From Alphaproteobacteria bacterium (GTDB taxonomy: Bacteria > Pseudomonadota > Alphaproteobacteria > Puniceispirillales > UBA1172), in contig JADHOM010000005.1 of assembly GCA_016778985.1 (NCBI GenBank), positions 35,402 to 99,401 of the forward strand: 64,000 nt of DNA. Direction: 5' to 3'. The notes below the pieces were generated by a model, which saw nothing but the letters and a program-made list of their open reading frames with translations, ran no database searches and was not told the origin of the DNA. The translations under genes were made by a program, and so were the position numbers. Shown piece by piece: positions 23,449 through 32,321 of the stretch (the first letter of the stretch is position 1; each line of letters starts with the position of its first letter).

Positions 23449-25232
23449 CAGCTTTTCACGGGAATGAGATGGAACAGATTCAAACCGATATTCTGATCAT
23501 AGGTACCGGCGGCGCTGGATTATTCGCCGCGCTTCACGCCAAACAAGCCAACCCTGATCTGGATGTCACCTTGGCTGTTAAGGGGCTGGTTGGCAAATGC
23601 GGCTGCACTCGCATGGTGCAGGGTGGATATAATGTTGCGCTGGCAGCAGGGGATAGCGTTGAACGTCATTTCATGGATACGATTGTTGGCGGCAAATGGT
23701 TACCTAATCAAGATTTAGCATGGCGGCTTTGTGAGACGGCGGTCGAACGCATCAATGAGCTGGAAAATGAAGTCGGCTGTTTTTTTGATCGTAACCCTGA
23801 TGGTAGCCTTCATCAGAAAGCCTTTGCCGGACAAAGTTTTGATCGGACGGTACATAAATCTGATCTGACAGGAATTGAGATTATTAACCGCCTGATGGAA
23901 AAAGTCTGGGCTGCAGATGTCAATAAACTCGAAGAACATCGCGCTATAAAACTGGTGCGTTCGGCAGATCAGTCAGGCATTGCCGGAGCTGTTCTGATTG
24001 ATATGCGAAGCGGCAAATATCGGTATGTGGCGGCGAAGGCGGTTATGTTAGCCACCGGCGCGGGCCCAACGATGTATCGTTATCACACCCCGTCAGGGGA
24101 TAAAACCTGTGACGGGCTAAATATGGCGCTCGATTTAGGATTAGGCCTGCGCGATATGGAAATGGTGCAATTCCATCCGACAGGATTGCTCGGTGGCCCG
24201 GATACACGAATGACAGGAACGGTGCTAGAAGAAGGCCTGCGCGGTGCTGGCGGTTATTTGCTGAATGGTGATAAAGAGCGGTTCATGTTCAATTATCATG
24301 ATGCTGGTGAGCGCGCGACCCGCGATATTGTTAGCCGCGGCATCTATCAAGAAATGCGTGAAGGCCGAACAACATCTATGGGCGGCGTCTATATCTCAAT
24401 GGCGCATTTAGGCGCTGATCATGTGGCCAAAAGCTTCCCCGGCATGGTCAAACGCTGCAAGGATTGTGGATTTGATCTGGCTGGTGGATTGGTTGAGGTT
24501 GTGCCTACCGCGCATTACATGATGGGGGGAATTACATTTAATGCTGATGCTAGCACAACCATTGATGGCTTATTTGCTGCGGGCGAGGATTGTGGCGGCG
24601 TTCATGGGGCAAACCGGCTTGGCGGCAATGGCGTTGCTAATTCGACAGTCTTTGGCGGTATCGCCGGGGATAGTATGGCTGCCTATTTGAAACACAATAA
24701 AAGCTGGCGTGATGCTGATCCGAATGATTTAGAGCAAGCCATAGCAGACGCCGAATATCCGTTCACAAAATCTGGTGGCGATATCTTTCAGCTTAGGCAG
24801 GCATTGGCTGAAACGATGTGGGAAGATGTTGGCGTGATGCGTGATCAGGCAGGTTTAGATAGAGGCCTTGCGACGCTGGAGACATATGCTGACGCCATAA
24901 ATGAGATGGGAATTAGTGGTCAAGATCATGCCTTTAATATGAGCTGGCATGAATGGCTTAATCTCAAATCCTTAATTCGAATCTCACAGGCTATTGCCTT
25001 GGCAGCGCGCGGCAGAGAAAACTCTCGTGGGGCGCATTATCGTGAAGATTTTCCCGATACAGGCAGCTTAGAAGACTCTGCGAATACGGTTATTCACGCA
25101 ACCGATAAGGGCTTGACGTTATCCCTTGAGCCAGTTGATTTCACTATCGTTAAGCCTGGGCAAAGCTTGATTGCTGATGATGCCGGCATCCCGCCACCAT
25201 CAGCACAACACCAACAGGAGCTGATATCATGA
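23445..25232 (+). CDS. Succinate dehydrogenase/fumarate reductase flavoprotein, variant lacking the FAD-linking His motif
   Basis: I place the start at ATG 23445 (ATGA overlap with the previous gene); ATG 23469 is also possible. The roughly 595-residue protein has the FAD-binding fold DILIIGTGGAGLFAALHA, MVQFHPTGLLGG, EEGLRGAGGYLLNGD and the GANRLGGNGVANSTVFGG block. Catalytic Arg and His candidates are present in GERATRDIVSR and PTAHYMMGG. Where SdhA and FrdA have a His just before QGG for covalent FAD attachment (usually H-x-x-A-A-Q-G-G), this protein has CTRMVQGGYN, so FAD is probably not linked there. It belongs to the operon with class I fumarase subunits, suggesting interconversion of succinate, fumarate and malate or tartrate. 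Confidence 0.88.
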   Translation: MTAFHGNEMEQIQTDILIIGTGGAGLFAALHAKQANPDLDVTLAVKGLVGKCGCTRMVQGGYNVALAAGDSVERHFMDTIVGGKWLPNQDLAWRLCETAVERINELENEVGCFFDRNPDGSLHQKAFAGQSFDRTVHKSDLTGIEIINRLMEKVWAADVNKLEEHRAIKLVRSADQSGIAGAVLIDMRSGKYRYVAAKAVMLATGAGPTMYRYHTPSGDKTCDGLNMALDLGLGLRDMEMVQFHPTGLLGGPDTRMTGTVLEEGLRGAGGYLLNGDKERFMFNYHDAGERATRDIVSRGIYQEMREGRTTSMGGVYISMAHLGADHVAKSFPGMVKRCKDCGFDLAGGLVEVVPTAHYMMGGITFNADASTTIDGLFAAGEDCGGVHGANRLGGNGVANSTVFGGIAGDSMAAYLKHNKSWRDADPNDLEQAIADAEYPFTKSGGDIFQLRQALAETMWEDVGVMRDQAGLDRGLATLETYADAINEMGISGQDHAFNMSWHEWLNLKSLIRISQAIALAARGRENSRGAHYREDFPDTGSLEDSANTVIHATDKGLTLSLEPVDFTIVKPGQSLIADDAGIPPPSAQHQQELIS

Positions 25233-26158
25233 CAATAACCGCTGATCATATCGAAGAAGCGGCTTATCAGATTATGAAAAAGGCCGCGATTGATATTCCT
25301 GATGATTACCTGACTGGAATTGAGGCCATGGCTGATAAAGAAACCGGTGATTTATCGGCCTTTGTACTCTCAGCGATGCTGGATAATTATCGTGCCGCCA
25401 CCGAAGATAGGCGGCCGATGTGCGCGGATACAGGCCTGCCGCGCTATTATGTCAAAGTGGGTGATAATGCCGATATGAAAAGCATGGTTGCGCTAGATGC
25501 GGCGTTAAGAAAAGCCACGGCAAATGCGACCCATGACGTGCCGTTGCGACCTAACCGTGTGCATCCGCTTTGGCGAACTGAACATAATAATAACCTTGGT
25601 ATCAACGCCCCCGAAGTGGAATGGAGTTTTGAGCCAGATGCCGACTGGATCGATATAACGACCGTCCATAAAGGCGGGTTATTTGGCTCAGACTATCGCA
25701 TGTTGTTTCCGGGTGATGGTATTGATGGCATCAAGCGGTTTTTACTGGATACATTGATTGCCTTTGGCAAACGCGGATTAGCCTGCCAGCCTGCGATTGT
25801 TGGTGTCGGTATTGGCGGCTCCAAAGATACCTGTATGCAATTAGGCAAACAGGCGGCATGCTTGCGTGTTGTCGGTGACCGTAATCCTGACCCGGAGATT
25901 GCCAAACTGGAACATGAGTTCAAAGAATTAGGCAATTCTATCGGCATGGGGGCAATGGGATTTGTTGGCTCATCTATGGTGGTTGATTGCCATATTGAGG
26001 TTGGCTACACGCATACAGGCGGCATGCCAGTTAGCGTTCATACCTTTTGTCTGTCATCACGGCGTGCGACTGCTCGTATCCATAGTAATGGTGAGATTAC
26101 TTATCGCACTGATCCGAGGTGGTTTACCCCATATATGCGGCGGGAGGGGATCACATGA
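25229..26158 (+). CDS. Class I fumarate hydratase / L(+)-tartrate dehydratase alpha subunit
   Basis: 309 residues of the Fe-S hydro-lyase alpha type. It has the cluster Cys in RRPMCADTGLPRYYVKVG and the later sequences GVGIGGSKDTCMQLGKQA and GAMGFVGSSMVVDCHIEVG, whose Cys residues are expected [4Fe-4S] ligands. It pairs with the beta subunit encoded next (4-base overlap). Both fumarase and tartrate dehydratase use this architecture. Coupling to a complex II-type enzyme favours fumarate hydration to malate, but tartrate or a related diacid cannot be excluded. Confidence 0.9.
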   Translation: MTITADHIEEAAYQIMKKAAIDIPDDYLTGIEAMADKETGDLSAFVLSAMLDNYRAATEDRRPMCADTGLPRYYVKVGDNADMKSMVALDAALRKATANATHDVPLRPNRVHPLWRTEHNNNLGINAPEVEWSFEPDADWIDITTVHKGGLFGSDYRMLFPGDGIDGIKRFLLDTLIAFGKRGLACQPAIVGVGIGGSKDTCMQLGKQAACLRVVGDRNPDPEIAKLEHEFKELGNSIGMGAMGFVGSSMVVDCHIEVGYTHTGGMPVSVHTFCLSSRRATARIHSNGEITYRTDPRWFTPYMRREGIT

Positions 26159-26835
26159 GCCAAGCCACTAAACGCAAGACGCATCATCTGACAGTGCCAG
26201 TATCAGCATCAGATATTGGTAAGCTAAAGCCAGGTGATATTGTCTATTTAGAGGGTGTTGTTTATACCGCCAGAGAAGGTGTTTATGACAGGGTTTTGGG
26301 GAAAGGTCATGACTTGCCGATACCTGATCTAGCGCCCATTAGTAATGTCAATTTTCATTGCTCGCCTGCTGCCTCACAATCCGAAGATGGTAGCTATGTG
26401 ATTGGCGGGGTGACGGCGACCGCGTCTTTTCGGTTTTCAAAATGGATGGCACACTGGCTCGACTTAACAGACACGAAAATTGTCATTGGTAAAGGTGGCA
26501 TGCCGAAAGATGATTATGCTAAAATCCTGGCCCCCAGAGGCGCTGTTTATCTGACAACAGTAGGATATGGCACTGGCGCCTTATTAGGGCGCGGGGTTGT
26601 TGGGGTGAGGGATGTCTTTTGGCTAAGTGATTTAGGCATTGCACAGGCCATGTGGATGTTTGATGTCAGAGCATTTGGGCCATTTATTGTTGATAGCGAT
26701 CTTGAGGGCAACTCCCTTTTTGCTCAGCATAATGATGCCATAGCCGACCATATCAATAGCCTCTATGAGGGGTTAAAGCCGCCAGCATTAAGCCGCTATG
26801 GTGAAACTGACGACCGCAAAGATGAAGTAATGTAG
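26155..26835 (+). CDS. Class I fumarate hydratase / L(+)-tartrate dehydratase beta subunit
   Basis: 226 residues, starting at ATG 26155 (ATGA overlap with the alpha subunit). Family landmarks are LKPGDIVYLEGVVYTARE, PISNVNFHCSPAA, IGKGGMPKDDY and GAVYLTTVGYGTGALLGRGV. It completes the two-subunit iron-sulfur hydratase. The LysR gene follows 8 bases later. Confidence 0.9.
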   Translation: MSQATKRKTHHLTVPVSASDIGKLKPGDIVYLEGVVYTAREGVYDRVLGKGHDLPIPDLAPISNVNFHCSPAASQSEDGSYVIGGVTATASFRFSKWMAHWLDLTDTKIVIGKGGMPKDDYAKILAPRGAVYLTTVGYGTGALLGRGVVGVRDVFWLSDLGIAQAMWMFDVRAFGPFIVDSDLEGNSLFAQHNDAIADHINSLYEGLKPPALSRYGETDDRKDEVM

Positions 26836-26843
26836 GACACATC

Positions 26844-27719
26844 ATGCCAGATATTAAAACCTTAGAAATATATCGCTATATTGCGGATTTAGGTAGCTTT
26901 CAAGCGGCAGCTAAAAATATGGGATTATCGCTTTCCGCTATTAGTCTGCAAATGAAAAGGCTGGAAGAGTTTGCTCAGCTTAAACTGTTTGACCGTAGCA
27001 AGAAACCGCCAAGGCTGACCCGTGATGGGCTGATCTATCTTGATAAAGTTGTTGCGGTTTTGAAAGAATGGCAAGAGCTAGAACCTGCCGATATGCAACA
27101 CCAAACACAGAAAAGCCTAACGATTGGAACCGTCCATTCGGTGTTGAGCTCTTTCCTGCCATCAGCGCTTATGGCATTTCGCAATGATATGCCGGAGCTT
27201 GATATCATCGTTAGGCTCGATGAAAGCTTTGAGCTGGAAGCTGAATTACAGTCAGGCACTATTGATGTCGCTATCATCAGCAAACCGAGCAAAGATATGC
27301 CAGATATTATATATCATCATCTAAAAGAAGAAGATTTGGTTCTGATCGCCAGCCCAAAAGTAACTGGTAATAATGTCATTAACATTTTTCGGGATAACCC
27401 TTATGTTCGATTTAATAGGTCAGCACGGGTATCTCTCAAAATTGATAAATGGTTTGAACAACAAGGGATTGATATCACCTCCGGCATGGAAATTGATACC
27501 TTGGAAGGCGTCATTGCGCTTGTCTATGCAGGCCTTGGGGTGTCCATTGTGCCGATGGCTTCATCACGCTTATTTCCTTCTGATATGAAAATTATACCGC
27601 TGAAAGATGCTAGTAAGAGAGAGGTTGTCCTAGCCGTGCCTAGGATTAATCGAAATAACCATACGATACATGATTTGCTGGCATGTTGTGAGAAAGCCAT
27701 TGACGAAGAAAGCCAGTAG
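26844..27719 (+). CDS. LysR-family transcriptional regulator
   Basis: 291 residues. The N-terminal helix-turn-helix (YIADLGSFQAAAKNMGLSLS and the following AISLQMKRLEEFAQLKLFDR) is classical LysR, followed by an effector-binding domain. It is the last gene of the sdh-type/fumarase operon, 8 bases after the beta subunit, and so is likely the operon's own regulator, responding to a C4-dicarboxylate or tartrate-like compound. Location at the end, not divergent, is less usual for LysR genes. Confidence 0.9.
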   Translation: MPDIKTLEIYRYIADLGSFQAAAKNMGLSLSAISLQMKRLEEFAQLKLFDRSKKPPRLTRDGLIYLDKVVAVLKEWQELEPADMQHQTQKSLTIGTVHSVLSSFLPSALMAFRNDMPELDIIVRLDESFELEAELQSGTIDVAIISKPSKDMPDIIYHHLKEEDLVLIASPKVTGNNVINIFRDNPYVRFNRSARVSLKIDKWFEQQGIDITSGMEIDTLEGVIALVYAGLGVSIVPMASSRLFPSDMKIIPLKDASKREVVLAVPRINRNNHTIHDLLACCEKAIDEESQ

Positions 27720-27774
27720 TGATGTGGTAGTGGGAAGTGTTAAACGAAATTAGGCAAGATGAAGAGAGGGTTCT

Positions 27775-28581
27775 GTGGCTAAAAAATATAATCGACTACT
27801 TCTGACAGGGGCGGCAGGGGCGCTAGGAACGGAATTGCGTTCCATTGTCCATAAATATGCAGACCATGTCCGGCTCAGTGATCAGGTGGATATAGAAAAT
27901 TGCGATGCGCATGAGGAGTTTGTTAACGCTGATCTTGCTGATATGGATGCTATGATTGCATTAACAAAAGATGTTGATGTGGTTGTCCATATGGGCGGCC
28001 AAGCGCGCGAGGGTGAATGGGAAAGAGTGCTGAACTCTAATATTATTGGCGTCTATAATCTCTATGAAGGCTGCCGGAAGAACGGGGTTAAGCGCGTCAT
28101 CTGGGCGAGTTCTGTTCATACTATTGGCTACTACCCTCGGACAGAGATTGTTGATTCTAAGTCACCAGTACGTCCTGACAGCAATTATGGGGTATCGAAA
28201 GTCTTTGGTGAGGCAACGGCGCAATATTACTGGGACAAATATGAACTTGAGAGCGTTTCGGTGCGTATCTATTCCTGTTTCCCTGAACCTCTGGATCGCC
28301 GTATGCTGACGACTTGGTTGAGCTATGATGATTTGCGCCGTCTGATTGATCGCTGTCTGTGGGCGCCTTCTGTGCGCCATACCATTATCTATGGGGTATC
28401 AAATAATACATCGGTTTTGATTGATAATCACAACGCCCGGCATATCGGTTTCCATCCGCAAGATACGTCTGAGGTCTATCGCGAAAAAGTTGAGGCAAAT
28501 ACGCCTGAGCCAGACCCAAAAAGTGATGTTATTGCCCGTCATGGTGGCCAGTTTACGGTTGATCAGCATTTCGATGACTAG
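27775..28581 (+). CDS. NAD-dependent epimerase/dehydratase family protein, uronate dehydrogenase-like
   Basis: 268 residues, GTG start preceded by GAGAGGG. The Rossmann motif is TGAAGALG, and the SDR active site is Ser (WASSVHTIG) with YGVSK. The sequence around VVHMGGQAREGEWERVLNSN resembles uronate dehydrogenase, which oxidises galacturonate or glucuronate to aldaro-lactones. Neighbouring genes (GST-like, TPP enzyme, hydroxyacid dehydrogenase) would fit sugar-acid metabolism loosely but no full pathway is visible. The family call is strong and the substrate moderate. Confidence 0.78.
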   Translation: MAKKYNRLLLTGAAGALGTELRSIVHKYADHVRLSDQVDIENCDAHEEFVNADLADMDAMIALTKDVDVVVHMGGQAREGEWERVLNSNIIGVYNLYEGCRKNGVKRVIWASSVHTIGYYPRTEIVDSKSPVRPDSNYGVSKVFGEATAQYYWDKYELESVSVRIYSCFPEPLDRRMLTTWLSYDDLRRLIDRCLWAPSVRHTIIYGVSNNTSVLIDNHNARHIGFHPQDTSEVYREKVEANTPEPDPKSDVIARHGGQFTVDQHFDD

Positions 28582-28615
28582 GTAGCTATCTGCTTGATAA
28601 GACAAGGATAATATC

Positions 28616-29209
28616 ATGAAACTTTATGCTATGCATGGTGCTGGCTCGATCATTGTTGAGATTATGCTAGAAGAGCTTGGGCTCAATTGTGATGTTATCT
28701 ATCCCAATGATGAAGATCGAAAATCGCCAAGCTTTCGTGAGATTTCACCTTATGGGCGGATACCCGTATTTATTACCAATGATGGTAAACCGGTCTTTGA
28801 AAGCCTTGCTATCGTGTTGATGCTGTTGAAGCATGATAGCAAACATGCCTTAGCCCCAGCGCCAGATGATCCTTCATATTCGCAATTTTTATCATGGATA
28901 ACCTATCTTGCGACCACGCTTTATTCAGCGTTATTGCGGTTTCACTATCCCGATCGGTATGGTGATGATAAAGTCACTTCCTTGGCACTAGCAGAAATGC
29001 GAGCCGTCTATGATCATATTGAAGTCTTGCAAAGTGATTATCTGGTCGGCGGCCAAGCAACGATGGCTGATGATTATCTATATATGCTGCTGACATGGGA
29101 TGAGCATTTAGAGGAAAGCCTCACCAATCGTCCGAAGCTGAGGGCAATCTATGACAGTGTTGGTAGCCGTCCTGCCGTTCAAAAAGTGATGGCCAGACAA
29201 GAAGATTAA
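28616..29209 (+). CDS. Glutathione S-transferase family protein
   Basis: 197 residues with a thioredoxin-like N-terminal domain (MKLYAMHGAGSIIVEIMLEE, later YGRIPVFITNDGKPVFESLA with the conserved cis-Pro and E-S glutathione site) and a helical C-terminal domain (FLSWITYLATTLYSALLRFH). Substrate unknown. It lies 34 bases after the SDR gene, probably cotranscribed. Confidence 0.88.
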   Translation: MKLYAMHGAGSIIVEIMLEELGLNCDVIYPNDEDRKSPSFREISPYGRIPVFITNDGKPVFESLAIVLMLLKHDSKHALAPAPDDPSYSQFLSWITYLATTLYSALLRFHYPDRYGDDKVTSLALAEMRAVYDHIEVLQSDYLVGGQATMADDYLYMLLTWDEHLEESLTNRPKLRAIYDSVGSRPAVQKVMARQED

Positions 29210-29236
29210 GGCTAGATCAATCCAAATAAGGTGGAA

Positions 29237-30862
29237 TTAGAACGATGGTGCGGCCATACCTGCCATCAGAATATTAATCACCGATACACCATGTGAGGAA
29301 AACGCCTCTTTCATGGCAGCTTCAATTTGATCGGGAGCGGTAACTAACTTGCCTTTAACGCCGAACCCTTCGGCGATCAGATCATATCGCGTTTCGGCAT
29401 CTAAATCGCATGCGTGGACACGATCCTCGCCATATCGATTTTTCTGTATCTCGACTTCTGCACCCCAGCGATAATCATTCCCAATAATAAACGTGATAGA
29501 CAGTTTGGCGCGTCTGGCTGTTTCTATTTCTTGCAGATAAAAACCAGCACTGCCATCACCCATAAAGGCAACGACATGTTGGTCAGGATTGGCAACGGCT
29601 ATTCCAATAGCTTGAGGGAGCGCACCGCCAATACCACCTGAAATGCCGTTAGTATATGTACGCGCCTCCATCACCATAGGATTAGGCAGGCCGGCTTGTG
29701 CCCATTGCCCAAACTCACCTCCATCACAAACGATTAGCGGCGGCTGATTAGGGTCAATAGAATTAGCAAAACCCTGCATGATAAGGGCTGGTGTGATCTG
29801 TGTAATCTGGGCTGTTTTGTGTTTTATAGTGACGGCATCAGGGCGCTTAGCCAGTAATTTTTCAACTGATGTTTTCCATGATGAAGATCGCCGCAGCAAA
29901 GACGCACGACTGAGAGCCTTCATCGTTTGTATAGGATCGGCACTACACCCCCATATCAGATTGCCTTGAAACACTTGATTGCACAGTGAGACGGTTTCAG
30001 ATTGGGCGGCGCAAACCACCACTCCAGACGCTGGCATAATGTCTGGCGAACCAAAGCCAAGAGAAAAGTCAGGGTCTTTATCCATCAGAACAATCCCATC
30101 CGCGGATTTTAGAATATCTCTCAACTTGCCTTGCATAGGGTCACGCAACCCACGCGGGCTGGTCATCGATATGACAGGAATATGATGGTTTTCAGATAAC
30201 AGTTTAATCAAATCATGACAGCGGTTAGGCGCGATGGTAGCACCCGTAACAATAAGCGGTTTATCAAAACTATCCAAGGCGCGCGTAATTGCCGTCAGAT
30301 CAGGGGCAGCGATTTCATAACCGCCGCGATCAGTGATATCATCAAGTGAAAATAAAAACGGCTGTGCTGGCTCTGTCAGCATATCTTCGGGTATTGCTAA
30401 ATGGACAGGTCCATGACGCCCTGAACGGGCAAGTATCATCGCTTCACGGATAACATCACCGATATTAGAACTATTGGTTAGCCGCCAAGATTCCTTAACC
30501 AATTCGGCAGAAATAGCCGTTTGATTTAGTTCCTGAAAGGCGCCTCTTGCATCATCTGCTACGGGGCTATCACCAGTAATCAAAACAACAGGCGATTCCG
30601 ATAATTTCAGATTGAATAGAGGCCCAAGAGCATTGGTAAAGCCGGGCCCAGCGGTGCATAACGCCACGCCTGTCCGTTGACTTGACCGCGCGTAGCCATC
30701 TGCCATGAACACAGCACCAGCTTCATGGCGGGTATGGATAATCCTGATATTTTTATCAAATGCGGCATCATAGATTTTCATAATCTGGTTGCCAGAAAGT
30801 GAAAAAATAGTATCTGTGCCAGCCTCAAGTATCGTATCAATAATTTGGTCAGCTACATGCAT
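29237..30862 (-). CDS. Thiamine pyrophosphate-dependent enzyme (acetolactate synthase-like)
   Basis: 541 residues with the three-domain layout of the family. The catalytic Glu of the N-terminal domain is in HEAGAVFMADGYAR, the central domain is degenerate, and the C-terminal TPP motif is GDGSAGFYLQEIET followed by IGNDYRW. It could be an acetolactate synthase-like or a benzoylformate- or oxalyl-CoA-type decarboxylase paralogue. It is shorter than, and its start unlike, sulfoacetaldehyde acetyltransferase (Xsc). It stands alone on the minus strand, divergent from a hydroxyacid dehydrogenase gene across 125 bases. The reaction is not assigned. Confidence 0.8.
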   Translation of the reverse strand: MHVADQIIDTILEAGTDTIFSLSGNQIMKIYDAAFDKNIRIIHTRHEAGAVFMADGYARSSQRTGVALCTAGPGFTNALGPLFNLKLSESPVVLITGDSPVADDARGAFQELNQTAISAELVKESWRLTNSSNIGDVIREAMILARSGRHGPVHLAIPEDMLTEPAQPFLFSLDDITDRGGYEIAAPDLTAITRALDSFDKPLIVTGATIAPNRCHDLIKLLSENHHIPVISMTSPRGLRDPMQGKLRDILKSADGIVLMDKDPDFSLGFGSPDIMPASGVVVCAAQSETVSLCNQVFQGNLIWGCSADPIQTMKALSRASLLRRSSSWKTSVEKLLAKRPDAVTIKHKTAQITQITPALIMQGFANSIDPNQPPLIVCDGGEFGQWAQAGLPNPMVMEARTYTNGISGGIGGALPQAIGIAVANPDQHVVAFMGDGSAGFYLQEIETARRAKLSITFIIGNDYRWGAEVEIQKNRYGEDRVHACDLDAETRYDLIAEGFGVKGKLVTAPDQIEAAMKEAFSSHGVSVINILMAGMAAPSF

Positions 30863-30987
30863 TTAAGGAAATCTTCTTTTATATTTGAATAATTGGCACC
30901 ATAAGAATGTTATCGAGAATAATAAAGCAAAAAATTGTGAAACCGTGACAAAGATGTAATGTTGGTAGAGTTTAGAAAGGGGGGCGC

Positions 30988-31881
30988 ATGATAAAAACGA
31001 TAGGCTGTATTGGGCTTGGGGTTATGGGTGTGCCGATAGCAGCGCATCTGATTGATGCTGGATACGATGTCAGGGGATATGCGAGAAGAGCAAATTTTTT
31101 CAAAGCTGAGGGCGCTGACCTGATCGCATCTGGCATGACTGCAATGTCAAACCCGGCGGCTATGGCGGCAGAATGTGATCTGATCATTACCAACGTCATT
31201 TCAGGCGATGATGTGTATGAGGTGCTGATTGGGCGTCAAAATGCTGTTATTCATGGCGCAAAATCTGCTGCAAGAGATAGATGTATTGTCATGGATCACA
31301 GCACCATTGCCCCTGAAATGGCACGGCAAATTGGCGCTGAGCTTAAGGCCAATGGTGTCGGCTGGGTAGATGCGCCTGTCTCAGGTGGCAGTATCGGTGC
31401 GAAAGCAGGAACATTAGTATCAATGCTAGGCGGCGATGATACGGATGTGCAAGCTATTTTAGAGCCGCTTTCGGCGTATACTAGCGGCCATCGTCATATT
31501 GGCGGCATGGGGGCAGGGCAAGTCGCCAAATTATGCAATCAAATTGCTCAGGTTGTGACCATTGAAGGTGTCGCAGAAGCGATGCGGTTTGCGGCTATGT
31601 ATCATGTTGATCAAACGGCTGTCATGGATGTGATGATGCAAGGTTTTGCAAGTAGTAAAATGCTAGCATTGATGGCGCCAAAAATGATTGCTGATGATTT
31701 TTCAGCAGGAATGGAATCGCGGCTTCATGCCAAGGATTTAAGCATTGCTTGTGAGGCCTCTGGCGAAATGGGTCAGTCATTACCAGCAACAGAACTCGTC
31801 TGTGAACTGCTTGCTGAAATGCAGAAAAAGGGATGGCATAAAAAAGATACGTCAATTCTCTATCAGCATATCAAAAAATAA
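30988..31881 (+). CDS. NAD(P)-dependent beta-hydroxyacid dehydrogenase (GarR/HIBADH family)
   Basis: 297 residues; AAAGGGGGG precedes the ATG. The dinucleotide motif is GCIGLGVMGVPIAAHLIDAG, the substrate motif DAPVSGGSIGAKAGTL, and the catalytic Lys is in GAGQVAKLCNQ. Members reduce tartronate semialdehyde or oxidise 3-hydroxyisobutyrate. Divergence from a TPP-dependent enzyme recalls glyoxylate-carboligase/GarR pairs, but that enzyme's identity is open, so the substrate stays unassigned. Confidence 0.88.
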   Translation: MIKTIGCIGLGVMGVPIAAHLIDAGYDVRGYARRANFFKAEGADLIASGMTAMSNPAAMAAECDLIITNVISGDDVYEVLIGRQNAVIHGAKSAARDRCIVMDHSTIAPEMARQIGAELKANGVGWVDAPVSGGSIGAKAGTLVSMLGGDDTDVQAILEPLSAYTSGHRHIGGMGAGQVAKLCNQIAQVVTIEGVAEAMRFAAMYHVDQTAVMDVMMQGFASSKMLALMAPKMIADDFSAGMESRLHAKDLSIACEASGEMGQSLPATELVCELLAEMQKKGWHKKDTSILYQHIKK

Positions 31882-32033
31882 ATCATTGAAAACTTGTCTT
31901 ACCAATAATCTGCACCATTTTGTATGCTGTATAAAGTAAGTTGTAAATTTAGAATTGTTTTTAATCTTCCCTTCCCAGGGTAAAACGACCCAAAGGGTTA
32001 AATAACTCGGGGCTAAACTACAAGGTGACGAAC

Positions 32034-32243
32034 ATGTCAAAAGGCAAAGTCAAATGGTTTAATACCACTAAAGGATATGGATTTATTGAACCTGATGAAG
32101 GTGGATCAGATGCTTTTATCCATATCAGTGCAGTTCAAGAAGCAGGATTATCTGAATTATCAGAAGGCCAAGCCGTCGAATATGAAATGGCAGAAGCTAA
32201 AAATGGTAAATTATGTGCTATGAATATCAAGGTTGTGGATTAA
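32034..32243 (+). CDS. cspA: Cold-shock protein, CspA family
   Basis: 69 residues, starting at ATG 32034 with AAGG eight bases upstream; the frame can be read from a GTG at 32025 but that is less likely. The nucleic-acid-binding motifs GKVKWFNTTKGYGFIEPDEG (RNP1) and AFIHISAV (RNP2) are clear. It binds single-stranded RNA or DNA as a chaperone. The leader of about 150 bases after the preceding gene contains a small ACCC-AAA-GGGT hairpin and may mediate temperature control as in other csp genes. A strong terminator follows. Confidence 0.95.
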   Translation: MSKGKVKWFNTTKGYGFIEPDEGGSDAFIHISAVQEAGLSELSEGQAVEYEMAEAKNGKLCAMNIKVVD

Positions 32244-32267
32244 TCTGTTTAGCTGAATGATACGGGG

Positions 32268-32307
32268 GGTTATCTAACAAACAGTCTTGATAGATAACCT
32301 AATTTTT
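32268..32307 (+). terminator. Rho-independent terminator after cspA
   Basis: GGTTATCTA (32268-32276) pairs with TAGATAACC (32291-32299) across a 14-base loop and is followed by TAATTTTT. It also faces the convergent DMT transporter gene, whose stop lies 14 bases further on. Confidence 0.8.
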
Positions 32308-32321
32308 GACCGAATATATTT

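Noticed and set aside
29237..30862. TPP enzyme as the missing Xsc of taurine degradation
   Set aside because: It is shorter than Xsc, its N-terminus is acetolactate-synthase-like, and it is about 30 kb from the taurine genes.
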